Positions 33,710 through 43,132 of a DNA stretch of 64,000 nt are shown one piece after another. The notes beneath the pieces are model-generated. The model had not been told where the DNA came from. It was given only the letters and a program-made list of their open reading frames with translations, and made no database searches. Source of the DNA: Acidobacteriota bacterium. GTDB lineage: Bacteria; Acidobacteriota; Vicinamibacteria; Vicinamibacterales; SCN-69-37. A program made the translations under genes and the position numbers. Within the stretch, counting starts at the first letter, position 1. Every line of letters begins with the position of its first letter. The DNA lies in assembly GCA_016716905.1 (NCBI GenBank), contig JADJUS010000003.1, positions 372,001 through 436,000 on the forward strand, written 5' to 3'.

Positions 33710-36700
33710 ATGTCCGTGCCCTCCGTGCGTCTCCGCCTTTTTATCCTCCTGTTCCTCCTCGCCATCATCCCCGTCTACGTGGTCGCGCAACAGTCCCGCC
33801 CGGCTCCGGTCGCCGCGCCCACCCCGGACCTGGTGAACGCCAAGTTTGAGCGCGATCCGAAGCAGCCCATCGACGAGGAGTACACAAAGAAGATCAAGGA
33901 ATACACGACCGAGTCGTTTTTCCTGTCGCCCTTCGTGGACTACCTGCCGGCGTCGAAGACCGTGCCGACGCCGTCGGCCGTGCTGGGGAATATCGCCGGC
34001 GCGCCCGGCAAGTTGCCGTACTCGAAGGAAGTGCACGACTACATGCGCCTGCTCGCGAAATCGACGCCGCGGGTGCGGGTGATGTCGATCGGGACATCCG
34101 AAGAGGGCCGCGAGATGATCGCCGTGGCCGTGGCGTCAGAGGCCGTCCTCGCGCGTTACGACGCCAACAAAGCGAATCTCGAGAAACTGGCCGACCCGCG
34201 GCTGATCAAGATGAACGATGCCGAGGCCCTGCGGCTGGCTGCGGAGACGACGCCGGTGTACTACATCACCGGGGCGATTCACTCGCCCGAGTCGGGGTCG
34301 CCCACCGCGTTGATGGAACTGGCGTACCGGTTGGCGGTGGACGACAGTGCGTACATCAGGAACATCCGGGATCACCTGATCACGTTGATCACGCCGGTGG
34401 TTGAGACCGACGGCCGCGATCGCATGGTGGACCTCTACGAATACGGCAAGAAGTATCCGGATCGCACGGTGCCCAATCTGCTGTACTGGGGCAAGTACGT
34501 CGCGCACGACAATAATCGCGATGCCATGGGCATGACGCTGAAGTTGACCGAGAACGTCCTCGGCACCTACATCGATCACAAGGCCCAGGTGCTGCACGAC
34601 CTGCACGAGTCGGTCGCCTACCTCTACGACAACACCATCGGCGACGGCCCGTACAACGCGTGGATCGATCCCATCCTGACCAACGAGTGGCAGATGGTCG
34701 GCTGGCACAACGTGAACGAGATGACGCGCCTGGGCATGCCGGGCGTGTTCGCCTTCGGCACGTTTGACACATGGTCGCCGGGCTACCTGATGTTCATTGC
34801 CGCCACGCACAACGGCATCAGCCGGCTCTATGAGACGTTCGGCAACGGGGGCAACGCCGATACGCGCGAGCGCACGCTGCCGCCCACGCAGACCTCGCGC
34901 ACCTGGTATCGGCAGAACCCGCCGCTGCCAAAGGCGAACTGGTCTCTGCGAAACAACAACAACTACCAGCAGACCGGGTTGCTCGTCTCGCTGGGGTACT
35001 TCGCCAATAACCGGCGCCAATTCCTGTGGAACTTCTACGAGAAGAGCAAGCGGTCCATCCTGAAGGCCACCACGGAAGGCCCGGCGGCCTACGTGCTGCC
35101 CGCCAACGACCCGCGCCTGGGCACACAGGCAGAGCTGCTGCGCATGCTGCAGAAGCAGCGCGTGGAAGTTTCTCGCGCGGTCGGTCCGTTCTCGGTTGAA
35201 GTGCCGATCCGCCCTGCGCCTGGCGGAGGCCGTGGCGGTCGCGGCGGTGAAGAAGCGGGCGCTGCCGCGGAAGGCAGGGAAGGCGGTGGCCGTGGCGCCG
35301 CTGCGCGCAGGACCGAGAAGCGCGACTTCCCGGCAGGCTCCTACATCGTCCGCATGGATCAACCGTATTCGCGGATCGCGGACGCGTTGTTCGACTACCA
35401 GTACTGGTCGCCCAACGACCCGCAGAGCAATCCGTACGACGACACCGGGTGGACGTTTCCCGAGGCGTTTAATGTGCAGGCCATCCGCGTGATGGACACG
35501 CAGGTGTTGGAGGTTGGCGTCGAGAAGGTCAGCGGCGCCGTGACCGCCGCCGGCGGCGTGCACCGGGTTGACGGTGGAGCCGCAGCAGCGGGCGCGCCCG
35601 CACCGGTGGCCGGGGCCACGACCTTCGCCATAAATCACAATGCCGACAACGCGATCTTCGCGCTGCGGTATCGCATGCCGGCCGCCGACATTGCGGTAGC
35701 GGAAGAGCCGTTCGAAAGTGGCGGCATGAAGTTCAACCGCGGGTCGTTCATCCTGCGCAATGTCAGCCAGGCCGATCTGCATCGTGAGACGACCGCGCTT
35801 GGCCTCAAGGCGTTCCCGCTCGCCTCTGCGCCCACGGTGAAGGCCCATCCGGCGCGCGCCGCCCGCGTGGCGTTGATGCACACCTGGACCAGCACGCAGA
35901 CCGAAGGGTGGTGGCGCATCGCCCTCGACAACGTCGGCATTCCGTACGACTACATCTCCACGCAGGAGGTGGCGCGTGATGCCAACCTGCGCGCGAAGTA
36001 CGACGTGATCCTGTTTGGCCCCGGGGGCGGCAGCAGCCAGTCGATCATCAACGGCATGCCGATGTGGCGCGGTCCCATTCCGTGGAAGAACTCGCCCGAC
36101 ACTCCGAATATCGGCACCTACGCGCAGACCGACGACATGCGCCCCGGGCTTGGACTGCAGGGCCTGATGAACTTGCAGAACTTCGTCAAGCAGGGTGGTG
36201 TGTATGTGGGCGCCGTCGGCAGCGCCACATTTGCGCTCGAGAACGGCATGACGCACGGTGTCTCGATGAACACGCCCGGCACGGCCACGCGGGTGGTCGG
36301 CAGCCTCCTGCGCACCCAGCTCGTGGATGATGCGAGTCCAATCGTGTATGGAATCCAGGACCGTCTCGCGGTCTATAGCGACAGCGGGCAGAGCTTCAGT
36401 GTGAGCGCCACGGGCGGCGGCGGCCGGGGCGGCGGTGGTGGCGGAGCCGGTCGTGGCGGTGGGGCGGGTCCACGGGCCACGGGCCGAGGCTTACCCGATG
36501 AAGTGGATTCGGTGCAGGGCCGCCCGGCACTGGACCCTCGTTTTGAAGCGGCCCCCACGCCCCGCGTGGACGCGTGGGCCTATGCGTTGCCGACTGATGA
36601 GCAACTGCGTTCGCCGCTCAACATCATTCCGCCACAGTATCGCCCGCGCGTGCCGCTGCGTTTTGCGGATCAGAATCAGCTGCTGGTGTCTGGTCTTCTG

Positions 36701-36886
36701 CAGGGCGGCGGCGACATCGCGCAGCGCCCGGTGGTCGTGGATGTCCCGATGGACTTGGGGCACGTGGTGCTCTTCGCCAACAACCCGCTGTATCGCGGAA
36801 CGACGGTGGGCAGCTACGCGATGGTACTCAACGTGATCGTCAACTTCGACAACCTCAACGCGGGGCGCAAGGTCGACGCTAAGTAA
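33710..36886 (+). CDS. M14-family zinc carboxypeptidase, large secreted
   Basis: This protein of 1058 residues has a signal peptide (MSVPSVRLRLFILLFLLAII). The M14 zinc site is visible as HSPESGS (His191, Glu194) in the peptidase domain (about 110-400). A long C-terminal region of unknown function follows, interrupted by two Gly/Arg-rich low-complexity stretches (about residues 505-540 and 904-930). The C-part contains IPYDYISTQEVARD and a ThuA/glutaminase-like segment (YDVILFGPGGGSSQS). It probably degrades extracellular peptides. The substrate is unknown. Confidence 0.85.
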   Translation: MSVPSVRLRLFILLFLLAIIPVYVVAQQSRPAPVAAPTPDLVNAKFERDPKQPIDEEYTKKIKEYTTESFFLSPFVDYLPASKTVPTPSAVLGNIAGAPGKLPYSKEVHDYMRLLAKSTPRVRVMSIGTSEEGREMIAVAVASEAVLARYDANKANLEKLADPRLIKMNDAEALRLAAETTPVYYITGAIHSPESGSPTALMELAYRLAVDDSAYIRNIRDHLITLITPVVETDGRDRMVDLYEYGKKYPDRTVPNLLYWGKYVAHDNNRDAMGMTLKLTENVLGTYIDHKAQVLHDLHESVAYLYDNTIGDGPYNAWIDPILTNEWQMVGWHNVNEMTRLGMPGVFAFGTFDTWSPGYLMFIAATHNGISRLYETFGNGGNADTRERTLPPTQTSRTWYRQNPPLPKANWSLRNNNNYQQTGLLVSLGYFANNRRQFLWNFYEKSKRSILKATTEGPAAYVLPANDPRLGTQAELLRMLQKQRVEVSRAVGPFSVEVPIRPAPGGGRGGRGGEEAGAAAEGREGGGRGAAARRTEKRDFPAGSYIVRMDQPYSRIADALFDYQYWSPNDPQSNPYDDTGWTFPEAFNVQAIRVMDTQVLEVGVEKVSGAVTAAGGVHRVDGGAAAAGAPAPVAGATTFAINHNADNAIFALRYRMPAADIAVAEEPFESGGMKFNRGSFILRNVSQADLHRETTALGLKAFPLASAPTVKAHPARAARVALMHTWTSTQTEGWWRIALDNVGIPYDYISTQEVARDANLRAKYDVILFGPGGGSSQSIINGMPMWRGPIPWKNSPDTPNIGTYAQTDDMRPGLGLQGLMNLQNFVKQGGVYVGAVGSATFALENGMTHGVSMNTPGTATRVVGSLLRTQLVDDASPIVYGIQDRLAVYSDSGQSFSVSATGGGGRGGGGGGAGRGGGAGPRATGRGLPDEVDSVQGRPALDPRFEAAPTPRVDAWAYALPTDEQLRSPLNIIPPQYRPRVPLRFADQNQLLVSGLLQGGGDIAQRPVVVDVPMDLGHVVLFANNPLYRGTTVGSYAMVLNVIVNFDNLNAGRKVDAK

Positions 36887-36934
36887 ACACTGATCTACAC
36901 GAGGCATGCTCCTTCACGCCTCGTGTGGATACTC

Positions 36935-38716
36935 CTATCCCCCAGACGCGATTCGAAGGTCCTGGACCTTTTTCTCGCCATCACCCAGAACAAACGCGAT
37001 CGACGCGGCGGCGAGTTCTTCGAGCAGCGCTGGGTCGCGGAGTTCTTCGGCGCCGATATCGGTGACCGCGGCGATGCGATACGCGCCGGCCGGCAGGTTG
37101 GCAAACGCGAACTTGCCATCGGTACCGGGGCGCGTGGAACGAACACGACGGGTTGATCCCCACAGCGCCCGGTCCGCCGGGAAGAGCACCACGGTGTAGT
37201 CGGGCGCGGGGCGCTTGGAGGCGTCCTGCAGTGTGCCCGACAGCGCCTGCGTCCGGTTGGTAAACGTGAAGACGGCGTCGGTGATGGTGTCACCGGCTGC
37301 GAGTTCAAACGGCGTGTCTAATGCGTCTTTGCCTTTGATGACCGCCGACTTCAGAATCCAGTTGGCCTCCGGCGTATTGAAGTTGGCGCTGACGCGATAG
37401 CGGCCTGGCGGGACACCTTTGATGCTGACGCCGCCCGAGGCGGAGACTTGCGTTGTGTTGGCGCCCATGCCGATCATGGCGTTGCCTTCAGCCGGAATGA
37501 GGTTCACGCGGGCGCGGGTGAACAACGTCGGTGGGTCCACACCGTCCGCTTCAAACGCCATGTGCCCGACGATGGTCATGCCTTCCTGCAGGGCGAGTGT
37601 GACGCCGCTGACTGGCTGGCCGTCGATGTCCACGTCGGCGCTTGCCCACAGGGGCGGAGCGCCCTCCTGATTCACCCGGGCGCTGATCGTGTACGCACCC
37701 GGTGTAATGCCCGTGAAGGAGAACTTGCCGTCGGGGCCCACGCGCCTGTTGGCCGACGAGATGTTGACGATCATGGCCGAGCCGCTGGCCGACAGGCGCG
37801 GCATCATCAGGAGTTCTACCGCCTCCAGCCGGACCGATCCTGGTCCGACCACCACTCCGTCGATCGACGCGGTGCGTACGAACTGTACGGACACGTCCAC
37901 GCCCGATCGCTCTTCTCCGGTTTTCAGCGTGATGACGCCGGCCTGCGCGGCTGTGAGCGCGCCCGGGTAGAACACGGCCGTGTAGCCCATCGTGACGGGA
38001 GGTTCCACGGGCGCGTCTGCGGCAGCCGGCTGCTTCATGGCCTGCTGCGCCGCGGAGATGTCGGTCTCGGTCATCCGGCGGATATCGCCCCAGGCGGAGT
38101 AGCGTGGTGTGGCTGAGATGACGTAGTCGCCCGCCGGCAGGCCGTAGAGGCGATAGACGCCGCGGTCGTCCGTGCTTTCGCCGAAGAGGGCGCCGGCCAT
38201 GGGCACGTTCGACAACGTGCGTTCGCCGTTGACCGTGCGCACCAGCTGCGCGCGCACGTTGGTGCCTGATGCAGGCTGGCCATATTCATCCACGATGCGG
38301 CCCGTGATGACGCCGCCTCTGGCCATCCGCATCTGGAGGTTCTGCGATCGCTGGACATCCGTGAGGTTCACGGGAGTGCCGGGCCGGTCATGTCGCCGCG
38401 CCCCAAACGCCGTGCGCACAAACCCTGGCTTCGAGGCTTCGATGGTGTAGGTGCCCAGCGGCAGGTCCGGAAACACGAATCGTCCCTTGGCGTCGGTATA
38501 CGCGCTGACGGGGTCACCGTTGGATGCAATCGCCCGCACCAACGCCCGCCGCACAGGCTGCGACGTCTCTTCGTCGGTGACGATGAGGCCGGCAATTTCG
38601 CCCACGATCCCGGTGGTCACGCGCGTGTCGCGCGAGGGTTGCTGACGTACCGCCTGCGCCCACAGGGCTGCGCTGGCCACGCAGGCGATCACACAGGTCA
38701 ACACGACGCGACGCAT
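36935..38716 (-). CDS. carboxypeptidase-regulatory-like (CRL) domain secreted protein, outer type (left)
   Basis: This 593-residue protein has a signal peptide (MRRVVLTCVIACVASAALWAQ). Repeated Ig-like CRL modules are seen (VRRALVRAIASNGDPVSAYTDAKGRFVFPDLPLG in part, GVITGRIVDEYGQPASG, DDRGVYRLYGLPAGDYVIS). The C-terminus GDGEKKVQDLRIASGG is nearly shared with the rightmost gene of the locus (43129-45102). The shared MTETDISAAQQ-like segment supports a paralogue pair. Its start overlaps the previous gene's stop (TAATG). Such proteins are probably surface-exposed binding or stalk proteins; function unknown. Confidence 0.75.
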   Translation of the reverse strand: MRRVVLTCVIACVASAALWAQAVRQQPSRDTRVTTGIVGEIAGLIVTDEETSQPVRRALVRAIASNGDPVSAYTDAKGRFVFPDLPLGTYTIEASKPGFVRTAFGARRHDRPGTPVNLTDVQRSQNLQMRMARGGVITGRIVDEYGQPASGTNVRAQLVRTVNGERTLSNVPMAGALFGESTDDRGVYRLYGLPAGDYVISATPRYSAWGDIRRMTETDISAAQQAMKQPAAADAPVEPPVTMGYTAVFYPGALTAAQAGVITLKTGEERSGVDVSVQFVRTASIDGVVVGPGSVRLEAVELLMMPRLSASGSAMIVNISSANRRVGPDGKFSFTGITPGAYTISARVNQEGAPPLWASADVDIDGQPVSGVTLALQEGMTIVGHMAFEADGVDPPTLFTRARVNLIPAEGNAMIGMGANTTQVSASGGVSIKGVPPGRYRVSANFNTPEANWILKSAVIKGKDALDTPFELAAGDTITDAVFTFTNRTQALSGTLQDASKRPAPDYTVVLFPADRALWGSTRRVRSTRPGTDGKFAFANLPAGAYRIAAVTDIGAEELRDPALLEELAAASIAFVLGDGEKKVQDLRIASGG

Positions 38717-40746
38717 TACGAAGGTCCTTTCACGGAAGTCAATGTCACGGCGCGCGCGTCGGCGTCACCGATGCGGATCTGCGTGGCGCTGCGCGACACC
38801 GTGTCGAGGTACGCGGGATCCTGCCAGGTCCGCGGCGCCGACCCTCCAATGGCGACCACGTGATATTCACCCGGCGGGAGCGGACCAATCTTGAAGGTGC
38901 CGTCTTTGCCGGTGCGAGACGTCTTGATCCGTCTCGGCTGCGATCCCGTGTCCACCCAACCCGACGGATCCACCGGGAACACGATGACCGATGCCGTCGC
39001 ATCGGGGTTGCCCGACGCGTCGCGCACGGTGCCGGTCATCTCGGATGGCCGGTCGGTGAACGAGAGCAGAACGCCCCCGGCGCTTTCGTCCTTCAGTTCA
39101 ACAGCGGTTTCAGTGATGTCGCGTCCGCCAAACGTAGCCGACCGCAGCGTCCATCCTTGCGGCGCATTGCTGACCCTCAGGATGTACTTCCCGGCCGGGA
39201 CGCCCATCGTCTTGAACGAGCCCGTTTCGTCCACGCGTCCGCGGGCGTTACCGACCATGCCTGCCGTGCGGCCGTCCGCCGGCTCCAGGGTGATGCTGAT
39301 GCCGCCACGGGCTTCCGCCGTCGGTTGTGCGGTGCCACCTTGGAACACCACATTGCCGCTGACCGAGAGTCCCTCGCGCAGAGACACCGTCATGCCGGCC
39401 AACGCCCGCGTCCCGACACCCACCGGCACTTCGGCCCAGAGCGTCGGCTCGGCCGGCAGGGGGGCGGCGCCGGCCGGTCGTGCGGCCACCACCTCCTGCG
39501 TGATCATGCGCACTTGCTCGCCGCCGAGCGACGTAAACGAGATCCGTTCACCGGCGCCACCGACAAAACGTGGTGTGCGCTGCGCGCGAAGCACGTATTG
39601 TCCGGCCGGTACGCCGGTGAATTCGAACTGACCGTTGGCGTCCGTGGTGGCAGTGGCTGCCTCGATGGGTGACACGAGATCTTCTGCGTCGGCTGGAATC
39701 AATTGCAGCTGCGTGTTGGCGGCCGGGCCGTCGGGGCCCACGACCATACCGGTGATGCTCAGTGCGCGCACCGGTGTCAGCGTGAAATCAACCGCGGTCC
39801 GTTCCTCGCCGGGCTGCACGGTGATGGCGACGGCCCGCGATGCCGAGAGTGCGCCGGTGTAGAACTCGGTCTGGTAGGTGAGTGGCTGTCCGTCGGCGTC
39901 GGTCCCGGCTGGGGGCACACCCCCGTCCGATGTCGTCATGAACGTCATGTTCCCGCCGCCTCCGCCCCCGCTGAGGGGCGCACCTTCGATGCGCACAGCA
40001 GCGACGGAGAAAGTGCCGCTTGCGCCGCTGCTCATCGAGCGTTCGGCTTCCCGCATGCCGCGCATCATGGAGTCGAGTGAGGGACGCTGTGTGAACGGCA
40101 ACACCACGACATATTCGCCGGGCTCGAGCGATCCCATCCGGAACTGTCCGCGGTCATCGGTGGTGTCGAAGCCACTGTCGGTCAGCCGGCGTCGGCCACC
40201 GGTGTAGTCGCGGCGCAGCGCCCGCACGGGTGCGCCCACCAGCGGCTCGTTGTTTTCGTCGAGCACCGTGCCGGCGATGGCCGCATGACGCCACACCATG
40301 ATGTCGGCGGTGCTGGTGCGCAACGTATCGGTGATCTCCACCGCCATGGGAGTACCACCGGGCCGCAGCCGCCCGTGTGCGCCATCCACAAAGCCCGGCC
40401 GCGATGCGGTGAGCGAGAAGCTCCCCTTCGGCAAACCGCGATATGCGAAGCGCCCCTGTCCGTCGGTCAGCACACGTTGGGGCGCGAACCCCGGCAGCGA
40501 CAACGTGACAATCGTGCCGGCCACCGGGCTTGTGCCGTCAGCCTCGACGACCCGGCCCATGACCACGCCTGTGCCGATCTCCATGGGCTTGGTCCCGCCG
40601 CTCACGCCGGGCCCGATCATCTCGGTCACGGTCGTCGTCATGCTGGCGCCGGAGCTCGACACGACCACCTGTGCGCCGGCCATTGCGCCGACCGCGGTGC
40701 CGTTCATTGCGCCGACCTGAATGGCGCCGACCGATGTGCCGACCAC
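38716..40746 (-). CDS. CRL-domain protein, inner type (left); N-terminus probably frameshifted
   Basis: This protein of 676 residues has several CRL/Ig-like modules (GTIVTLSLPGFAPQRVLTDG, AIAGTVLDENNEPLVGAPV, DDRGQFRMGSLEPGEYVVV). It is most like its mirror partner at 41207-43132, sharing the W-x5-GT-x-DE-N-P block and the DDRG-GEYVV block. As listed it begins at a GTG and lacks a signal peptide. An ATG at 40796 in another frame begins MKTAAGSLRIRRSLLL, a good signal start, so one missing base near 40748-40752 is likely. Confidence 0.72.
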   Translation of the reverse strand: MVGTSVGAIQVGAMNGTAVGAMAGAQVVVSSSGASMTTTVTEMIGPGVSGGTKPMEIGTGVVMGRVVEADGTSPVAGTIVTLSLPGFAPQRVLTDGQGRFAYRGLPKGSFSLTASRPGFVDGAHGRLRPGGTPMAVEITDTLRTSTADIMVWRHAAIAGTVLDENNEPLVGAPVRALRRDYTGGRRRLTDSGFDTTDDRGQFRMGSLEPGEYVVVLPFTQRPSLDSMMRGMREAERSMSSGASGTFSVAAVRIEGAPLSGGGGGGNMTFMTTSDGGVPPAGTDADGQPLTYQTEFYTGALSASRAVAITVQPGEERTAVDFTLTPVRALSITGMVVGPDGPAANTQLQLIPADAEDLVSPIEAATATTDANGQFEFTGVPAGQYVLRAQRTPRFVGGAGERISFTSLGGEQVRMITQEVVAARPAGAAPLPAEPTLWAEVPVGVGTRALAGMTVSLREGLSVSGNVVFQGGTAQPTAEARGGISITLEPADGRTAGMVGNARGRVDETGSFKTMGVPAGKYILRVSNAPQGWTLRSATFGGRDITETAVELKDESAGGVLLSFTDRPSEMTGTVRDASGNPDATASVIVFPVDPSGWVDTGSQPRRIKTSRTGKDGTFKIGPLPPGEYHVVAIGGSAPRTWQDPAYLDTVSRSATQIRIGDADARAVTLTSVKGPS

Positions 40747-40876
40747 CAGAGCAACAAGGACCGCCGGATGCGCAATGAGCCTGCAGCTGTTTTCATAGGT
40801 AGAATCTCATCTCCCAGACTTTAGACGCTCATGGCGGCGGTCGGCTGTAAAGAGAAGGTTAAGGTGTCGGCTGAAA

Positions 40877-41101
40877 ATGGCGAAATGTCACAAATGACCG
40901 AAATGGCGAAATGCGGACAAACCAATGCGAACCATTGCAGGGAAGAATGGCCAAATGTCCTTGATGTCCAATGGTTGAATCTGCCTCTCCAAGGTCATTC
41001 ACCCATTGCAGGCCTTCGACATTCGAACATTCTTCCCTGCAATGGTCCCATTCGGTTTGTCCGACATTTCGCCATTTCGGACATTTGTGACATTTCGCCA
41101 T
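40877..41101. repeat. 225-bp inverted repeat, family C, at the centre of the CRL locus
   Basis: Arms of about 105-110 bp are nearly identical as inverted copies. Both start ATGGCGAAATGTCACAAATG and contain CCATTGCAGGGAAGAATG. The unit is built of degenerate GGCGAAATG/CGGAAATG words. It occupies the roughly 410-bp gap between two divergent CRL genes; I see no gene there. A half-copy lies at 10911-10950. Confidence 0.92.
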
Positions 41102-41180
41102 TACGGGCGACGCGCCGAGGGGCCGCATTTCCGTGTACATCAATCGTCCGCCGAACCCGCGCGCGTCGCCTCCACGGCCG

Positions 41181-41186
41181 TATAGT
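41181..41186 (+). promoter_or_regulatory. -10 box (TATAGT) of the rightward CRL operon
   Basis: TATAGT lies 20 bases before the ATG at 41207, and GAGGAGG is well placed between them. Transcription would cover both rightward CRL genes. Confidence 0.45.
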
Positions 41187-41206
41187 GCCTGTATGAGGAG
41201 GCCCTG

Positions 41207-43132
41207 ATGCGGACCAGAGCGCGCGGAATCACGGCGGCACTGATGGTGGTGACCGGCGGCGCCGGGGCGTGGGCGGCTCAACGGGGCGCAGGCCCCGGTC
41301 CAGGCGGCGCCACCCAGGTCGCCCAAGTCACGGGGACCATCGTCGGCCGCGTTGTGGATGCCGGCACCGGTCAGCCCGTCGCCGAAGCGCAGGTCCAACT
41401 CGCGATTCGTGCAGCGGCCGCCACGGCGCCGGCCGCGCGTCTGCTCACCGGCCCCGACGGCCGATTCGTCGTCCGTGACGTGCCGATCGGGAACGGACAA
41501 CTGACGGTCCTTGCGCCGGGATACATGAATGGGTCCTATGGCCAGGTCAGGCCGGGGGGGCCGCCGCTGCCCGTGGTCGTCACGGCGGAAAACCGCGTCC
41601 AGCAGGTGACGGTGCGCCTGTGGAAATATTCCGCGGTCTCGGGGACGATCACAGACGAAGCCAATGCGCCGGCAGTGAATATTGCCGTCCGGGCATTTCG
41701 ACGCACGTTTGCGTCGGGACTGCCGCGCTACGCGCCGAGTGGTCTTGGCCGTACCGACGATCGAGGGGCCTATCGAATCTCTGGACTCGCGCCCGGCGAC
41801 TATGTTGTGGCGGTGCAGCAGACGCAGACGACCATGCCGGTCGCCTCGATGAACGCGTTGGTGGACAGCATGCTCAACGGCTTGGGCGCGTCGGCCGCCG
41901 CCCTCGACCTGGCTGCCGCAGCTGTGATGCCTACGGGCGGCGCCGGTCTGCAGGTCGGTGACCAACTGGTCAGCGCCATGTCTGGTGCGCTGCCTGTCGT
42001 GAGTGGCGATGGGCGCATGGCCGCGTATCTCACGCAGTATTTTCCCGCGGCCGCGACCCCGGAAGACGCGACCACGGTGACGCTTGCGTCTGGCGACGAC
42101 CGCAGTGGCGTGGATATCCGCATGCCCCTCGTGACCACAGCCGGGATCAGTGGCACGGTGATTGGGCCGGACGGGCCGCTGTCAGGCGTTCAGGTCCGTG
42201 TTGTGCCTGCCGGTGTGGTCAATGGAAATGACCTTCTGAGCGACGTGGCCCGGGGAGTGACCGGGGCCAATGGCGCCTTTCAGTTGTATGGCGTGCCCGC
42301 AGGCCCACACGTCATCAAGGTACTGCGCGTGCCCCGCCCGCCACTGCCGCCGGGCATGGCGAACAATCCGCAGATTCAGGCGCTTCTGGGTGGCAGCGGT
42401 GGTCCATCGACGCCGAGTGATGCGCTGACGTTGTTCGCAAACGTACCGGTTGCGGTTGAGCGAGATATCACTGGGTTGGTGCTCACGCTCTCCGTGGGTG
42501 CGTCGGTGTCGGGTCGTGTGGCGTTCGTCGGCACGGCGCCGGTACCGGCGCTGACAAATCTTCAGGTGATGCTGACGCCCGTCGGCGAGCAGGCGACTCG
42601 GCTGAGCCCCGGGCGGGTCGCTGAGGATGGCCGGTTCACTGTCGGCGGCTCCGCCCCTGGTCGGTACCTTCTCAGTGCCCAGGGTGCCCCGGCAGGCTGG
42701 TTCGTACGTTCCGCGATGGCCGATGGGCGTGATGCGCTCGAGAACCCGATCGACCTGGCGGCCGAAGACATTGCCGATGTCGTGATGACGTTCGTTGATC
42801 GTCAAACCACGTTGTCGGGGACAGTCACGGGGGCCAATGGCGCGCCGGCGGCCGCCACCGTGATCGTCTTCCCTGCGGCCCATCGGGAGTGGATCGCGCG
42901 CGGGATGGCGTCGCGGCTCACGCGAAACGTGCGCGCGCAGGCCAAGGGCACGTTCACTGTTACTGGCTTGCCCGCGCGTGACTATCTGGTCGTGGCCCTG
43001 GCCGATGAAGATGTGCCCGACGCGCAGGATCCGCGCGTGTACGAAGCGCTGGCCCGAGCGGCGACCTCGATCACCCTCTCGGAAGATGGGCCACGCACCG
43101 TGGTGCTCAAGATTGCGCAGGTGGTGCGATGA
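41207..43132 (+). CDS. CRL-domain secreted protein, inner type (right)
   Basis: This 641-residue protein has a signal peptide (MRTRARGITAALMVVTGGAG). CRL modules include GTIVGRVVDAGTGQPVAEAQ, AVSGTITDEANAPAVNIAV and DDRGAYRISGLAPGDYVVAV. It resembles its mirror partner at 38716-40746 in order and spacing of these blocks and in the TLSGTVTGANGAPAAATVIV C-terminal module. GAGGAGG precedes the ATG. It overlaps the next gene by ATGA. No catalytic residues are evident; it is probably a structural or binding protein of the cell surface. Confidence 0.77.
   Translation: MRTRARGITAALMVVTGGAGAWAAQRGAGPGPGGATQVAQVTGTIVGRVVDAGTGQPVAEAQVQLAIRAAAATAPAARLLTGPDGRFVVRDVPIGNGQLTVLAPGYMNGSYGQVRPGGPPLPVVVTAENRVQQVTVRLWKYSAVSGTITDEANAPAVNIAVRAFRRTFASGLPRYAPSGLGRTDDRGAYRISGLAPGDYVVAVQQTQTTMPVASMNALVDSMLNGLGASAAALDLAAAAVMPTGGAGLQVGDQLVSAMSGALPVVSGDGRMAAYLTQYFPAAATPEDATTVTLASGDDRSGVDIRMPLVTTAGISGTVIGPDGPLSGVQVRVVPAGVVNGNDLLSDVARGVTGANGAFQLYGVPAGPHVIKVLRVPRPPLPPGMANNPQIQALLGGSGGPSTPSDALTLFANVPVAVERDITGLVLTLSVGASVSGRVAFVGTAPVPALTNLQVMLTPVGEQATRLSPGRVAEDGRFTVGGSAPGRYLLSAQGAPAGWFVRSAMADGRDALENPIDLAAEDIADVVMTFVDRQTTLSGTVTGANGAPAAATVIVFPAAHREWIARGMASRLTRNVRAQAKGTFTVTGLPARDYLVVALADEDVPDAQDPRVYEALARAATSITLSEDGPRTVVLKIAQVVR

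Noticed and set aside
34136..36256. 706-codon frame on the minus strand
   Set aside because: It is antisense to the M14 peptidase gene, His/Arg/Val-rich without any domain, as expected of a shadow frame in high-GC DNA.
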